From NCBI GenBank assembly GCA_002224055.1, contig AZLU01000086.1, positions 1-64,000 of the forward strand: DNA of 64,000 nucleotides, in the 5' to 3' direction. Of this stretch, positions 46,629 through 59,333 are shown one piece after another (position 1 is the first letter of the stretch; each line of letters opens with the position of its first letter). This DNA comes from Pezizomycotina sp. ARF18. Its lineage: Eukaryota; Ascomycota. Under the pieces are notes generated by a model. It made no database searches, was not told the origin of the DNA, and was given only the letters and a program-made list of their open reading frames with translations. Position numbers and translations under genes: made by a program.

Positions 46629-49600
46629 ATGGATACCACGAAGAGAGTCAACGGGGGACCATCCCTCGGGGTTGAAGAAAAGATACCCAGGATGGCATCT
46701 CCCACTCCACCGGCGTCGACACCCACTCCAATAGTAATCGGCTCAGCGCCGAAGACATACGGGCCGAAAAGCGCGCCAGCGTGATTGCAACCAACCACGA
46801 ATGGGACCCGAACATGCCGACTGAGAAGCGAGAGAGCATCGAGTCCGCCGTCCGCCACCACGACCTCGACGCCGAGCGCGCCATCATCGAAGCCATCGAG
46901 GACGATTCCCCGTACCCCGAGGTCCGCGCCGCCGTCCGTAATTATGATGAAGATGTACCTGCGAGTACCATTCGCGCGTGGGTCCTCGGTCTCATCCTTG
47001 CGACCATCGGATCTGGTGTAAACATGTTGTTCTCCATGCGCAGTCCGCCCATCTCTATCACGTCTACGGTCGCGCAACTGGTCGCTTATCCGCTCGGTCT
47101 TGCTTGGGCTAAGTGGATGCCAGACTGGAAGTTTAAGACCTTCGTTACGAGTGGTCTCTCAATCCCGGACCGTTCAATATGAAGGAACACACTATCGTTG
47201 TCGTCATGAGCAATGCCTCCTATGCAGGCGGTGCTGTGTACTCTACCGATACCCTCCTCGCTCAGATCGTCTATTACAAACAGATTTCGGCTGGGGCTTC
47301 GCCTTACTCTATACGATTTCCATGCAATGTATGTATATTTCAAACAAGTCCATTCAACTTAGTTTACTGTCAAGATTACTAACTTATTTGAAGGTATGGG
47401 ATACGGCCTCGCCGGTCTTTGCCGTCGCTTCTTGGTAAGTATACCTTTCGCCAATCTCTTCGTTTCCCCTTACTAATTCACCTTCCATCGTTAGGTTTGG
47501 CCTGCGTCCATGATTTGGCCTACCAATCTCATCAACACTACTTTGATGTACACTCTCCACAAGAACGAGAAGCCAGATCCCGCGCAGACAAATGGATGGA
47601 GGATCACGAGGTTCAAATGGTTCATGGTTCTGGGCATAGCCGGGTAAGAATATAATTTCGCTTGTTCTGCAAGTATTCAATCCTATCAGCCAGGAAACGC
47701 AAGGTTTATGGGCAGAGCTCAAGCCTTAGCTTCGATAATGGAGTGCACAGTAGCTAACACAGTTCAATCTTGCCTAGTTTCATCTGGTACTGGTTCCCCG
47801 GATTCATCTTCACCGCGCTCAGCACTTTCACCTTCGTCACCTGGATCAAGCCTCAGGATGTCGTCGTCAACCAAATCTTCGGCGCGAACTCCGGACTCGG
47901 TATCATTCCCATTACTTTCGATTGGACTCAAATCAGTGGATTCATTGGATCTCCTTTGATCCCTCCTTTCCATGCCATCGCAAACACGATGATCGGACTT
48001 TTCTCTTTCTTTCTTATTTTGACACCTATTCTCCATTATACCAATACCTGGTAAGCCCTCACCCCGATAAGGGATCTACTCCGAATAAAAGATGGGATTA
48101 CGAAGGGAACTATATTGACAAGTTCTTTAGGTATGCGCAATATCTCCCTCTAGTCTCTCAGGCACGTTCGATAATACTGTAAGTACGAACTCTTCGGTCT
48201 ACCAAAAAAAAAAAACAAAAATTCTGAACATGCGACAATTTTATGAAGCCAATTGTAACTTTCGAAAGTTCTTACATTAAAAAGGGCGATCAATGCTGCC
48301 TTTTTTCTTTTGAGGTTGCGTTTCAGTTGTAGAAATGCTAATAAATATCTTGTATGATAGGAGCTGGATACAACACCACCCGGGTCATCACTCCGGAGAA
48401 GACATTCGATATGAACAAATACAAAGCCTACTCTCCGCTCTAATCTACCGACGACATTTGCTGTATCATATGGCCTCAGCTTCTCGGGTTTCGACTCCTT
48501 TGCCATCGTTCTCGTGATATATAGTCGTAAAATTATCGATATCTGCGTTGTGTGGACGTACTTCAAAATATCGCATCAGTGCTGGAGTTCGCTAACATTT
48601 CTTAACAAATCTCTAGGTATCGCGGCTACGATTGTTCACACTGGTAAGCTATCATCCATTTGTGCTCAGTCTGAAAGCCCGGAGATTACCTTGCTAATGA
48701 ATCATATGCATGGGGAAAAATCTAGCTCTCTTCCACGGCAAGGAAATCTGGTACCGCTTCAAAGTCGCCCGCGAACAAGAAGAGGATGTCCACATGCGCC
48801 TTATGAAGAAATACAAGGATATTCCAGACTGGCAATACGGGGCTCTGTTCGTATGCATGTTTGCTCTCGGCCTTGGTACTGTGCTTGGTTACGATACTCA
48901 TCTCGCCTGGTGGGCGTACATTATCTCGCTGCTTTTCGCCGGCGTCTGGCTCGTTCCCGCGGGTATCATTCAAGCTATTACAACATTCAGATTGGCTTGA
49001 ACGTCTTCACGGAGTTCGTTATTGGATATATGCAGCCGGGCAAACCGTTGGCCATGATGTTGTTCAAATCTTATGGATACATCTGCATGTCGCAAGCGCT
49101 CTACTTTGTCCAAGACCTCAAGCTCGGGCACTATATGAAAGTTGCCTCCTAGGTCTCTCTTCTGAGTCAAGTCGTCGCCAGGTGAGTGCCTCCCGAGTCC
49201 CTGAAGTCGATAGTGATGATTCAGCATTGTTTTTTATTATTACCATTACCACTATTATATTATTATTTTTAGCCGGGGAATTTTCCACTAACAAATCTCA
49301 AAACAAAGTATTTGGACAAGCATTGTTCAAATCGCGGTTATGTACTGGGCCCTGGGCAACATCAAGGGCGTTTGTACCCCGCCGAAGCAGAGGGTAACCA
49401 CTTCGTCTGCCCGAACGCCCGCGTGTACTTCAGCGCCTCCATCATCTGGGGTCTCCTCGGTCCCAAGCGCATCTTCTCGCCCGGACCCTCTACAGCCCGC
49501 TCCTCTGGTTCTTCCTCATCGGCGCCATCTCCCCGTCATCGTATGGGTCCTCGCGAAGAAATTCCCCCGCAGCCCTATAAGGTACCTTAACATGCCTGTC

Positions 49601-49918
49601 ATCTTCTCCGGCACTGGTATGATCCCGCCCTCCACGGCGTACAACTACTTCTCCTGGGGCATCGTCGGCTTCATATTCAATAAGTGGATTAAGGACAGGT
49701 ACCGCGGCTGGTGGAGCCACTACAACTACGCCACCAGCGCTGCGCTTGACATCGGTCTGGCGATCGGGACGCTCGTCATTTTCTTCGCTCTGACCATGCC
49801 GGGTAAGACCTTGCACTGGTGGGGCAACGATGTCGTCGCTAAGACTGTCGACGCTGCGGGTGCCGTTCGGGCGACTGTTCCGGATGGCAGCACCTTCGGA
49901 CCTTCTACCTGGCAGTAG
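46629..49918 (+). CDS. OPT-family oligopeptide transporter, multi-exon, frame-broken
   Basis: The product is a proton-coupled importer of small peptides in the fungal plasma membrane. After a polar N-terminus ([10 protein letters not shown]), [15 protein letters not shown] and [20 protein letters not shown] open the transporter. The family signature is present as [20 protein letters not shown] (about 47165-47220). Later segments are [77 protein letters not shown] joined to [39 protein letters not shown] and [20 protein letters not shown]. The end is [10 protein letters not shown] at 49918. Several introns are evident (for example about 47331-47395, 47437-47494 and after 48170). Single-base shifts occur near 46780, 47145 and 49430. 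About 750-800 residues fits the family. Confidence 0.93.
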
Positions 49919-50857
49919 TGGACGACGAAGCGGTTAAGCTTCAGCTTTAAAGAGCCCGTGGTTTGTACGCCGGCCCCGAAGTCCTGCGACTTCAAGGACC
50001 ATGAATTCCCTGACGTAGTTTTGATTTCCATTGCTTTTTGTTTTTTTGTTTTACCACGCTGTACACCCTGTTTGAAAGATATCCTTTTTTTGTTTTTGGA
50101 GCCCTGGAGCGTCTGTCATTTCTATAATTTCTTCCAGCATGGTTCACGGATACGTTACTCGAGCAGATACTTTCCTTCAATAGTGGTCTCTTGCGATGAG
50201 AATAAGGCTAAGAGAGTATATTCGCTCGTTTTCGCCTCATGATAATAATGATCAATCAACTCATACCGATTTGCTTGTGAAGGAAAATGTGATCTTAATA
50301 CAATTTGCTTTCAAGTTGCAATCTGAGACGTTTCCACGCTACTAGTACCCCGGTTTCCTGCATTAGAAAACGTCTAGCTCTAGTCAAGGAATCAACGTAA
50401 TGAGAAAGTGACGACCCGCTCGAGGATGCAATCGCCACTCCAACCAATATAGCCACTGGTCTACACAATACTTTAAGGGCCCATTGGTGCCCCGAGATCG
50501 AAACACTAGTAAATCTCAATGGGTATATGTTGAGCAGTGGGCAGTTCATCGGCGTGCCGTTATAGATACCAGAAAACATGCAGTAGGGCACAGAGCAGCT
50601 CCTAGTAGTGAGACCGAGCTCTTATGGCCTAGGACATTGAGGAGCCATAATTATATCTTTATAGTATCTCTTTCAAGCCGCATGTCCCCGTTTCGAGACC
50701 GTGAGCTCTACCAGCCGATTTATTATTTATTTATTTTGAGCACCTATATAAAATAAATTCCTTCTAACAATCAACTCAAAACAACCCTCCCCGCTAAATT
50801 CACCAACTTCCGCACTCATCGCCCAATCATCATCAACATCATACAAATCAAACAACG
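49919..50857. other. Intergenic, no gene recognised
   Basis: TATATAAAATA at about 50745 and a C/A/T-rich leader with TCATCATC (about 50827) look like a promoter for the frame at 50858. A minus-strand frame at 50295-50591 has no domain. Confidence 0.35.
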
Positions 50858-51766
50858 ATGAAGCAGAATATAACAAGGTCATAAAAGCTACTAGGAATTT
50901 AATCGATTGAAGCAGGTCTTCTCCCCAAGCGGCTCTGCTACAACCTCAAAGTTCTCCCCAACTACGCCACCGTCCGTAACGTCTCTCTACGCCCACGGGA
51001 TCTTCGAGTCATGCGGCCGGAGGGGAGGAAACGACGACCATTAGGGAGCTCTTCTTTGGCAATCAACTCGTCGACGTAAGTTTCTCCAAGTATTTCGTGG
51101 AAAAGGCTTTAGACGCGTTCTTCCGGAAGTGGGTGCTGACGAATGGTGAACTGAAGTACCTCAACGCTGCCGGCCTCAAGGGGGAACTCAAGCTCTGCAA
51201 CATCCAAACCCTCCTCCGAGCCGCGCGGGTCGAGTACGACTACCGAAGCGGACAAGCACAATACGCTCGTTATCCTGGCAAGTTTCTCCTCAATTCTCAG
51301 TGTTGAGGCGCGCTGTTTGAAACTGACATCTCGTGGATCATCATTTAGTTCAAAATTGCGACGACATCTACACGACAGCATCATCACTGCCATCAGTGGC
51401 GACAAGACCACCGGCACCAAGCCGGCCAACCGTTCGTACTACTCGTTTACTGCGTCAAAATGGTCTTCTCAAGGATGTCCTCCCGCTGCGATCAACCTAC
51501 CGCTCATAATGTTCGTCAGCGGCGGAAACCTCCGCATTTAAGCCGGTTTGTAATCTTGCCAGCCTAGGACGCCTCCTGACGGGACACGATACGACGAGCA
51601 GAATCCTGAAGGTTATCCACGTCGACGAAAACACAAGCTTGACATTCTGTGAGGGTATGGCGATCTTGCTCTTGAGCTGGTGAGGCTCACGGAGGTCATG
51701 ATCGCCATGGATGTCCCAGACGTCGTTTTGAATCTCACAGAAATCCAGCCGGTGGACGATAACTGA
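50858..51766 (+). CDS. Hypothetical protein, frame-broken
   Basis: Downstream of a credible promoter, pieces in changing frames read LLPKRLCYNLKVLPNYATVR, FFGNQLVDVSFSKYFVEKAL with DAFFRKWVLTNGELKYLNAA, and LVRLTEVMIAMDVPDVVLNL, ending EIQPVDDN at 51766. Length would be about 280 residues. Residue use is protein-like but no family is recognised, and the exon structure is uncertain. There is no signal peptide or membrane helix. Confidence 0.35.
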
Positions 51767-51896
51767 GGAACAGATTGGGAAGGTATTGGGATAATCTTAT
51801 TCTCGTTGATCGTTTTTTTTTTATATCTACTGGTTATTCTACTATAACGGTTCTATATTGTTATCACGGTTTTAAAATGTTATAATATATGTACAT

Positions 51897-52245
51897 CCGG
51901 GGTGGGGATCCGGACAGCTGTGGGTATGAACCAAGGGAGGGTGGCAGTGGGTCAATTTTTTAGGGCTTCAGGGTCAGCTCTGTAATCTAGTCGTTTGTTC
52001 ATTCTATATCCAGGGGGGTGGGTTGTCCTGGACGGTCACGTTGCGGCATCTTTCCGGATGCCCACCGGGCTACGGGTGGTTTATCCGGGGGGGTTGGTCC
52101 CGGACGGTCACTGCATGGTGTCGGTGTCCTCGCTGGCACGGGTCGGAGTCGGGCTGTGGTGGGTTAAGAATCTGGGGGGTGGGTATTCCGGACGGTTCAG
52201 GGCATGGTGTCCTCAGTGGTGCGCAGTCCGTTCCGGGGGTGGGTC
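51897..52245. repeat. G-rich degenerate repeat array
   Basis: Four to five copies of a motif of the form CCGGGGGGTGGGT...TCCGGACGGT start at about 51897, 52011, 52085, 52172 and 52232. The last four are spaced 60-87 bases apart. Three copies share GGACGGT, and two also share GCATGGTGTC. No coding frame of note is present. Confidence 0.7.
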
Positions 52246-52260
52246 GAAACTAGTCAATAC

Positions 52261-53368
52261 ACGATAAGTTCAAACATCAATATCTCCGATTCGTGAATCC
52301 ACCGTGACCATGTATCCGTATCTCTCAGTTACGAATTTTCTCGACTGTAATCTTCACATTCGACTCCCAGCCGCTTCGTCTCCAGCCTTCTCCTGATCCC
52401 GCTAAGATTAGCCAGCTCCGGAGCTATTCCTGATCCTCATAGGAAACGAGAACGGTTAAAGAGTAAAGTTAATCAATAATACAATCGAACTTGGTGGGAC
52501 TTATTCACAACTACCAGGTGTCTATATAATCTTCAGGAACCATTCTGCTGCCTCTTCACCCACTTCCTCTCCTATCTCTTCCCCAGAAAGATCATCACGA
52601 CGTTTCAAGCGACGCAGCATCAACAAACAAAGGGGTTAGTTCGAAATATAACCGAATCTTTCCTGTCGACCGTAGTGCTATACCTGAAGATGTTAGAATA
52701 AATTCTGCTAAATATTGAAACACATCAAGGGGTTCTGCGTCCCCAACGGCTACCGCAAGTATCTTGGAGGAATGGTTCTCGCGCGAATATGGCCACATCG
52801 GAAAATGCTTAACAAGGGAAGAAAGGGAAGAAGTTAGGGAGAGACTTGGGAGCGAGTGATGTATCAGTTACACATACCAATCTGTCGGGAACAACTCAAG
52901 CTCAGCATCAATAACAAGGGTAGAAAGGTCGGTATGCAACGCCCGTCAGCGTCTCTCTAAGACATCTCAGGCTAATGAAAGATGTTTTCCATCTGACTTC
53001 CCCATTTGAAGTGAAGCTTATTTAATCGCATCGACTAGACCTGACAGTTTGAACTACAGCGGTAATGTCCGATATACAATTTCACCCTTTAATAAAGGAG
53101 AAAAAAGAACAAGGTATTTATACCGGTACCATAGATTCAACGCTAATGGTTCCTGAGTTATAGATTTCGGGACAGCCGCGAGGCTCAAACTTCAGAGACA
53201 AGCCAGGTCACGCGACAGGCTAAACTCGAGGGAGAATGGAAACGAAAAGGCATCAAAAGATCCCTGTCAACCTCACCACCTCGTGCTCGAGATCGCGGAG
53301 GTAATTGGATAGCACAAACTTTTGCAAAATTCCATCGAACGCTAACGATATTTCCCAGTCACCCAGTT
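52261..53368. other. Intergenic, no gene recognised
   Basis: Only short frames are present. Nothing is repeated and no RNA gene is seen. Confidence 0.35.
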
Positions 53369-53764
53369 TTACGTAAAATAGGCACGGATATGGTCTCCAT
53401 CTTCTCCATTATCACCATATTCTTGCCTTCTGGAGGATAGCTCTTGGAAAACGTCTCCGGTGTGGTGGAACCGACATGGGTTGTGGAAGGCATTTTCCTT
53501 GTTTGTTGTGTGGGTGAGCTGTGTAGGCCCCTTGGCGGCACTATATAGCGGGGGATTTGACGTTGAGTGAACGCTATAGGTAGTTTTTGCCCCTGCGTAA
53601 TCAATCAATACAGCAACAAGCAGTACGGCGAAACTAAGCAAAAAGAATCCACTGGAAAAATGTGAAGATCGAGAGTATTTGGCTTTGGAATAATGTCGGC
53701 GTATGTGCCTTGCCAGCCTCCTCCTGTCGGCAACACCCAGTTTCACAGTTCTCTTGGCTCCCAT
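53369..53764 (-). CDS. Possible single-pass membrane protein, 131 codons
   Basis: An uninterrupted frame begins MGAKRTVKLGVADRRRLARH, strongly basic. It is followed by one hydrophobic helix (SGFFLLSFAVLLVAVLIDYA) and a polar C-terminal half. Basic-in orientation would place the N-terminus in the cytoplasm. There is no family match. A long plus-strand frame (53693-54223) overlaps its start, so the call rests only on the membrane-helix logic. Confidence 0.3.
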   Translation of the reverse strand: MGAKRTVKLGVADRRRLARHIRRHYSKAKYSRSSHFSSGFFLLSFAVLLVAVLIDYAGAKTTYSVHSTSNPPLYSAAKGPTQLTHTTNKENAFHNPCRFHHTGDVFQELSSRRQEYGDNGEDGDHIRAYFT

Positions 53765-54438
53765 TTGTGTTGGATTGGTATAGCTGATGGTGGAGTCTGC
53801 GAGCAGGCTGTGCAGATGTTTTTTCTATCCCGGAAAGCAGTTTTCGAGCACGACGCTCCAGCAGGAATGGACAATTCGCCAGTTGCGCATCTTTTGCAGA
53901 AAATAGTAAAGCTTATTAGTGAGAACGGCTGTTGGTTTCTTCCCGCGATCTTTGAACAACCGCTTTCGTTTCAGAAGGCGAGATTAAGCGAGCGAGGACA
54001 GAAGATACACGGAATAAACGTGGATGCTCCAGCTATAGGTCCTGTTCACGATGAGCGTATTTTGCAGAAAAAGATGGAGATCTACAATCAACGGACGGTA
54101 GGAATAGATATATGCAGTCGCAGGGGTATTTCGCTTCCAACGAGCACGGTATATATCGGCACTGAGTGCGGAATTATATTAATGTGTTCTTTGATTGTGT
54201 CTTCAAATAAAAGAGTCCTTTAATAGCGATCGGCGAAAGACGATGGAAGGTGTGTATGCGAAATAGGAACCATTTGGGAGAAAAACAATGTATTCTTCGC
54301 TCTTCCAGCTTTTGGTGGCTTTTGTCCCAGCCACATAGATTTCGTGCTTAATAAAATGATTCCGAGGGAAAACATGGATCCAGTTCAATAGTCATGTTTC
54401 AACGGAAGCGGTGCCCGGGGTTCTTGCACCAATAGAAA

Positions 54439-54478
54439 CATTGGCAGTGAAGCGAAAAGCTTGCTAGCACTGCCAATG
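54439..54478. repeat. Perfect 11-bp inverted repeat forming a long hairpin
   Basis: CATTGGCAGTG (54439-54449) and CACTGCCAATG (54468-54478) are exact reverse complements. The pairing continues inward as AAGC/GCT with one bulge around GAAAAGCTT. A third half-site GCATTGGC occurs at about 54506. Confidence 0.85.
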
Positions 54479-56264
54479 AAGACATGGTGGAGCTCACGCC
54501 ACTGCAGCATTGGCGAAATGCTTAACAATCAGTGCCTGAGCTTATCTCGCGCCATTTCGACCCTTCTCGCCAAGTAAATAACTGAAAGGAGTTTCCTTGC
54601 AGATTCTTGCTTTGCAAAAAAGCTATGATGAAAGTGGACATGACTCGGTACCTCACGAGGCTTTTTTCTGAACGAAAGACAGCGGAAACAGCGGTCACGG
54701 TGTTGTCCACTGTCAGATATTTAGTGTACAGAATACGTAGCAGGTGAAGGACAGTAAAAGATCGTTACGTTTATGAATCCTTCCAATTAGATGAACAATA
54801 ATTAATTCGTGGTTTGTCTAGAACATGCTCCTTAATACGATATATTGATTTGTTTCCAATGAATGACTGTTTCAAGGTAAAATTTACCGCGGCTGTTATG
54901 AACATAAGCCGCCACGATGATGAGCTTCTCCTCGAACTTTTGAGATCGAGAGTTTTTCCTATCTCCACCCTCAAGGCATACTCCAGCTCAGGCCTAGTCT
55001 GTAAGGAACGAAAGAATTTTATAATCAAATTAGGCGAGAAAGCACGCCGTTTTTCTCCTCGTTTAAAACAAAAACCATGTGGTTTATCTGTATTATATCT
55101 CGCCGGAGTTGCCATGTTCTCGCTAGGGTATGCAGTTCATCTGTGGATACGTCTAGCCCAATGTCTCAATGATCATCCAGAGGCTTGAGGGTCAATAAAC
55201 CCCCTCCAATAAGATCGCCGCGGTTTTACTGGTCCCGAGAGAAAATCTCTTACAATAATACCTACAACGAAAACCTGTGCCGTAGAGGTTAGTATACTCT
55301 GACTAGCCTCTCTATTCTTTTCGACTTTTTGTTCTAGCGTTATCATTGAAGTGCCCACTCTTCGACATGACGACAAGAGAAGCTTGTACTTTTAGCTTGT
55401 TTCCCCGCTATAACAGTACATTTACTGGGAGGTACACAACTATAGAATATTAACTTGAGCTTAAACTTAGACTATACTCACCATGGTAAATCGGAGGAAA
55501 TCTTCGACCCAGTTAATACACTTGGCCCCATAGAATCAAAGCAGACTTGATCGTGCAAGCCCCATCCGTTTCAAAGTCTCCTAAAACAAGGAAAAGAAGT
55601 AATAGATCCGGGTTCGATATGGAGTAGTTGATGTGCCTGAGGGACTGTGTGGAGGACTGAACATTACTCAGGTCCACACGTCCACCAGGGGATAAACAAC
55701 AGCAGTTGCTTATATGGCGCAATGATGGGCATCTTCCTGAGCTAACGAGTCGTGGTGTCCTCGGCGCGAGTCCCAACCGTGGGGGCAGGATGACGCCAAG
55801 TTTTCCGGCACTGGGTCTCTGGACGAGAATCAAGTTGCAGCGGCTACTGGCGATACTTCTCGTTTCCTTTCATTCTCGTTTCGTTCTCGAGTATATCCGG
55901 CTCCTCGGGCTTTCATATTCTCAGATACACTCATATTCTCCTGTGCAACATCAATCAGTCACCCAGTTGGCCCCACGAACACTACCACACCCCTTGAATA
56001 GGATCATCCTCCTCCCAAGGGACGCACTACACCGAGGACTATATAACTATCCCTCAGGAACCCTGTTTCCTGAAAAAAGTTCTTCTCAGACATTTGACAG
56101 GCCCAAAGTAAATCAACGATCGTTCAACATAAATGTGCTGTGTACGACAATAAACGTCAAATACCTTAACGACAACCAGTCCCCTTCAACCTAGCCAGTT
56201 CTGTTCCTGAATCCGAAAAGACCCTTCAGTGCAACGTCTGTCCGGTCACACGTCAATCTTCATC
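54479..56264. other. Intergenic; several unconvincing frames
   Basis: The plus frame at 54814-55188 (124 codons) has a late hydrophobic stretch, but the antisense frame is as long and neither has a domain. TATATAAC at about 56040 may be the TATA box of the next gene. Confidence 0.3.
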
Positions 56265-57489
56265 ATGGGTGTCATAAAACCTATGCAAGCGGTCGTAAGT
56301 AATTCGTATATTTCCCTCAAGCCATTTGGATGACTGCGGAGCTAACGCACGTTTTTCACTCTTTAGAACGTAGAGTGGGGGCTGATGGCGTTGGCCGTGC
56401 CCCTCGTCGGTGCTCGCTGCTACTTTGCGATCACCCGCAAAGGCAGGCTCATGTGGTCCGACTGGTTTGTCATCGCGGCCTGGGTGATGTTCGCCTTCCA
56501 GACGGCGGCAGACTACACCATGCGGCGGTACTACATCGGCGGTTCCCAAGTTCACGTTGTGCAGGCCGGTGACACCCTTGGCTCCGTCGTCGCGGGCCAC
56601 AACTGGGAGGAGACGATACTGATCGCGAAGGTAAACAATCTACTTGTCACCTTTCAAAAGCCTTCCAGGATTTTCGGGCTAACAGTTGTTCGTATCAGAT
56701 GAAATACGCCGAAAACGTCACCTATTACAGCTGCATGTACTTCGTGAAATTCTCCTGGCTATGCTTCTTCCAGGATCTCCTCCCCAGAACCCTCCCCATC
56801 CTCCGAAAGGTCTACTGGGTTGTCACCGTCGTCACCGTCATCGGGTGGATCTATACCACTCTCGTTGAGGCCGTCTACTGCTGGCCGGTCAGCAGGCACT
56901 GGGCCGTGAAGCCAGGAGAGCCCTTCTGCGCTAATGCTGACTGGACCTGGATCTCCATCATGACCATCCACTCCATCACCGACGGCGTAATCTACATCCT
57001 CCCAATTCTCATGCTCCGTACCGTTCACAGTCTCTCCGTCAAGAACCGCTTCGCCGTCGCCGCGATCTTCAGTCTCGGTTTCATTTGCGTCGCATGGGCC
57101 ATCATCATGCAGGTCGAGAATCTCTACTCTGTCCCCGGATCCGTCGTCTGCGTTACCGGCGCGTTCGAACAATTCTGGGCCGTCTTCGTCGTCTGCCTGC
57201 CCGCCATCAAATCGCTTCTCGCCGGACGCGTTCCAGTACTTGCAAAGTCGGCCTGGACCAGCGTTTCCGCATCCAGGGCTTCTCCACCACTGCCAAATCG
57301 TACAACGTCAGCAACATCGATCCCACGGCTACCACCGCTTCTAGACGCGATTGGACGAAGGAGGAAATCATCTCGACTACCAGGAGTGTCGACCAGGATC
57401 AGGAGTGCGGTTCCTCCTCGAAGGGCTTGGTGAGGGACGAGACGACTGAAATCGACATGAGGAACATGAGGATGGCGGATCAATGTTAA
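56265..57489 (+). CDS. SAT4-family (fungal rhodopsin domain) integral membrane protein, three exons
   Basis: This is the best-preserved family member in the window. Exon 1 is 56265-56294 (MGVIKPMQAV), exon 2 is 56367-56630 and exon 3 starts at 56699. Introns are GTAAGT...TTTAG and GTAAAC...CAG. Visible segments are VPLVGARCYFAITRKGRLMW, SDWFVIAAWVMFAFQTAADY, TYYSCMYFVKFSWLCFFQDL, VVTVVTVIGWIYTTLVEAVY, TWISIMTIHSITDGVIYILP, RFAVAAIFSLGFICVAWAII and FEQFWAVFVVCLPAIKSLLA. That gives seven hydrophobic helices with the family-typical TDG-YILP and CLPAIKSL. The annotated frame runs on to 57433. Another frame from about 57245 (STTAKSYNVSNIDPTATTAS, ending MRMADQC at 57489) looks like the authentic tail, implying one missing base near 57240. 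The likely place is the plasma membrane; ligand unknown. Confidence 0.92.
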
Positions 57490-59268
57490 GGGATGTTTAA
57501 GATTGGAGGTTTTTCTTTTTGATTATATTGTTCCATTATCCAATATACCCATTCTCTATATACTTATTTACTTTGAAGGGCTCACGACTACGTCGGAGGG
57601 AACAGACATAATATACTCGGCGTTCGGCGGGAAGGGACTGGGAAAGATGAGAGCGGCATTTCTCTTCTTATTTATTCATTACTTTAATACCCATTTGCTA
57701 GAAACATCACGAGTTCTCTGAGCATGCTGTAAATCGTATGCATAGATCGAGACTTCATGAAGATTTCTAGCTTGTAATCAATACGACTGGTGACGATACG
57801 AACAAAAATAACAATATCATAAAAATCCTTTTTGTACTTTTTCTTGACGAAAGATCCTATGCTCCTGAGAAGTTCACGATGTTCCTATAATGATTATGAG
57901 CTACTGGTACTCTGAAACCCGAGCATGTTGCAAGTAAAGAAGGCCTTTAGCTTGCCAACGGTTATGAACTCGGAATTTCATGGCCTGTTTTGGCCCATTG
58001 GTATCTCATATTCCGGAATTTCTAGCTGTCTGCACCCAGGATTCTTCCATTCCAGTGCTATGGTCTCCTCCGAATGGCCCACTAAGGGAGACTTTTGTCT
58101 CCTAGATCTTTCTAATAAAGCGAGTACTGGACGCCATCCAACAAGCCGCGGCGTACTATGTGCGCCGTTTAGTACACTTTAACGTTTAGTCTGGCCATTC
58201 TAATCCAAAATCCCCGTTCTCTGATCCTACGAGTAATCTATATCCGGATTGTTTATTCAATGCAGCCATGGACGAAAGGAACCTATGTCTTCACTTTTTC
58301 TTCCTCTATCTCGGGGTTACAGTTTCTACCGTGATTAAAAGCTTGAACTTGAGGCGGTTCAAGACCCCAAGGAGTCAGCACTCCTCTTTTCCATTTGCCT
58401 GAGGACCGCTTTCCTTTAGCTTTAGCTCACGATCAAGAAGAATCTTCTATAATACTCAACGAGCCAGAACATGGTGCCTCAACCGGGACAGGTCTATAGG
58501 ATTTGTTAAGTTCCACGACATGCCGTCTCAATCTGCCATTGCCTTTTTCGAACGATGATCATCAAGCCTTTTTAGCGTTAAACCTTGGTAAAATTAAAAA
58601 CCTTAAGAAGCAGGTTTTCCCCACTATCTCGATTAGGACCATAAAGTGAGGAGAAGCGATTGAGCGTATCAACGCCCATGCCGATCGCCAATAAGTGGTT
58701 ATTGAAATCCCCAGTAGCGGCCATACCGAACATTTAGAAATTGAATTACAATTTACAAGTATGATAAGGGCAAACCCTGCTCGTTAGCAGTAACCTTTCT
58801 ATACAACATCTCATACTACGTCTCAATGGCCAGGCGAATTCCGGGCGTCGTCTCAAGTAAACACTAACAGCGACCGCCGAGCTTTTTAACGATATTCCAA
58901 AGATCTTCGGTCTCTCCTCAAGGCTCACGGCAAAGCTCTGTGCCCTTCAGTCCCACGGCTTGATATCCAGTTATTGAGTGAAGATTCAACTAGTTGTGAA
59001 TCGTCTCCTAAATACAGAGGGGACAACCAGACAGTCGAAATACGCCATGGAATATTAGCAGAAGGTTCAGTAGGGCCTTGATGAAAGCGAAAACGCCATA
59101 AAGATCAGCCTGCCGAATGGCTTTGCAGCCCTACTGGGGGAGATTAAATATCGTGGCCCTGCCTAATCACCGGCGTATCCCAGGATAATCATGGCGCCAT
59201 ATATATATATATGATTATTAACGCAAGTTAATGCTGTATTATGTATAGAACCTTGATATCTAGTCAAC

Positions 59269-59333
59269 TAGGGCTAGTCTCATTCGGTAGAGCGCTTTCC
59301 TTAGCGGCGGCGGGCGCGAGCTGCCGAGCCTCA
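59269..59333 (+). ncRNA. tRNA-like cloverleaf, probably tRNA pseudogene or SINE head
   Basis: The D-arm-like TCTCATTCGGTAGAGC matches the pol III A-box context of tRNA genes. TAGGGCT and AGCCTCA at the two ends pair over six of seven positions with one G-T. CGCT/AGCG forms an anticodon-like arm, and CGGCGG/CTGCCG with a 7-base loop forms a T-like arm. At 65 bases it is short. The T-loop lacks the usual TTC, so it is unlikely to be a working tRNA. Confidence 0.3.

Noticed and set aside
46589-47077. 162-codon minus-strand Asp/Gly-rich frame
   Set aside because: It is the antisense shadow of the OPT transporter N-terminal region.
50590-50720. Minus-strand tRNA suggested by GGCTGGTAGAGC
   Set aside because: There is no acceptor or T-arm pairing; only the D-arm-like string is present.
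53693-54223. 176-codon plus-strand frame
   Set aside because: It has no signal peptide, domain or promoter logic, and it overlaps the better-supported minus-strand membrane protein start. Length alone is weak evidence.
54771-55188. Overlapping sense and antisense frames of 114 and 124 codons
   Set aside because: Equal openness on both strands suggests base composition rather than coding; no family is recognised.
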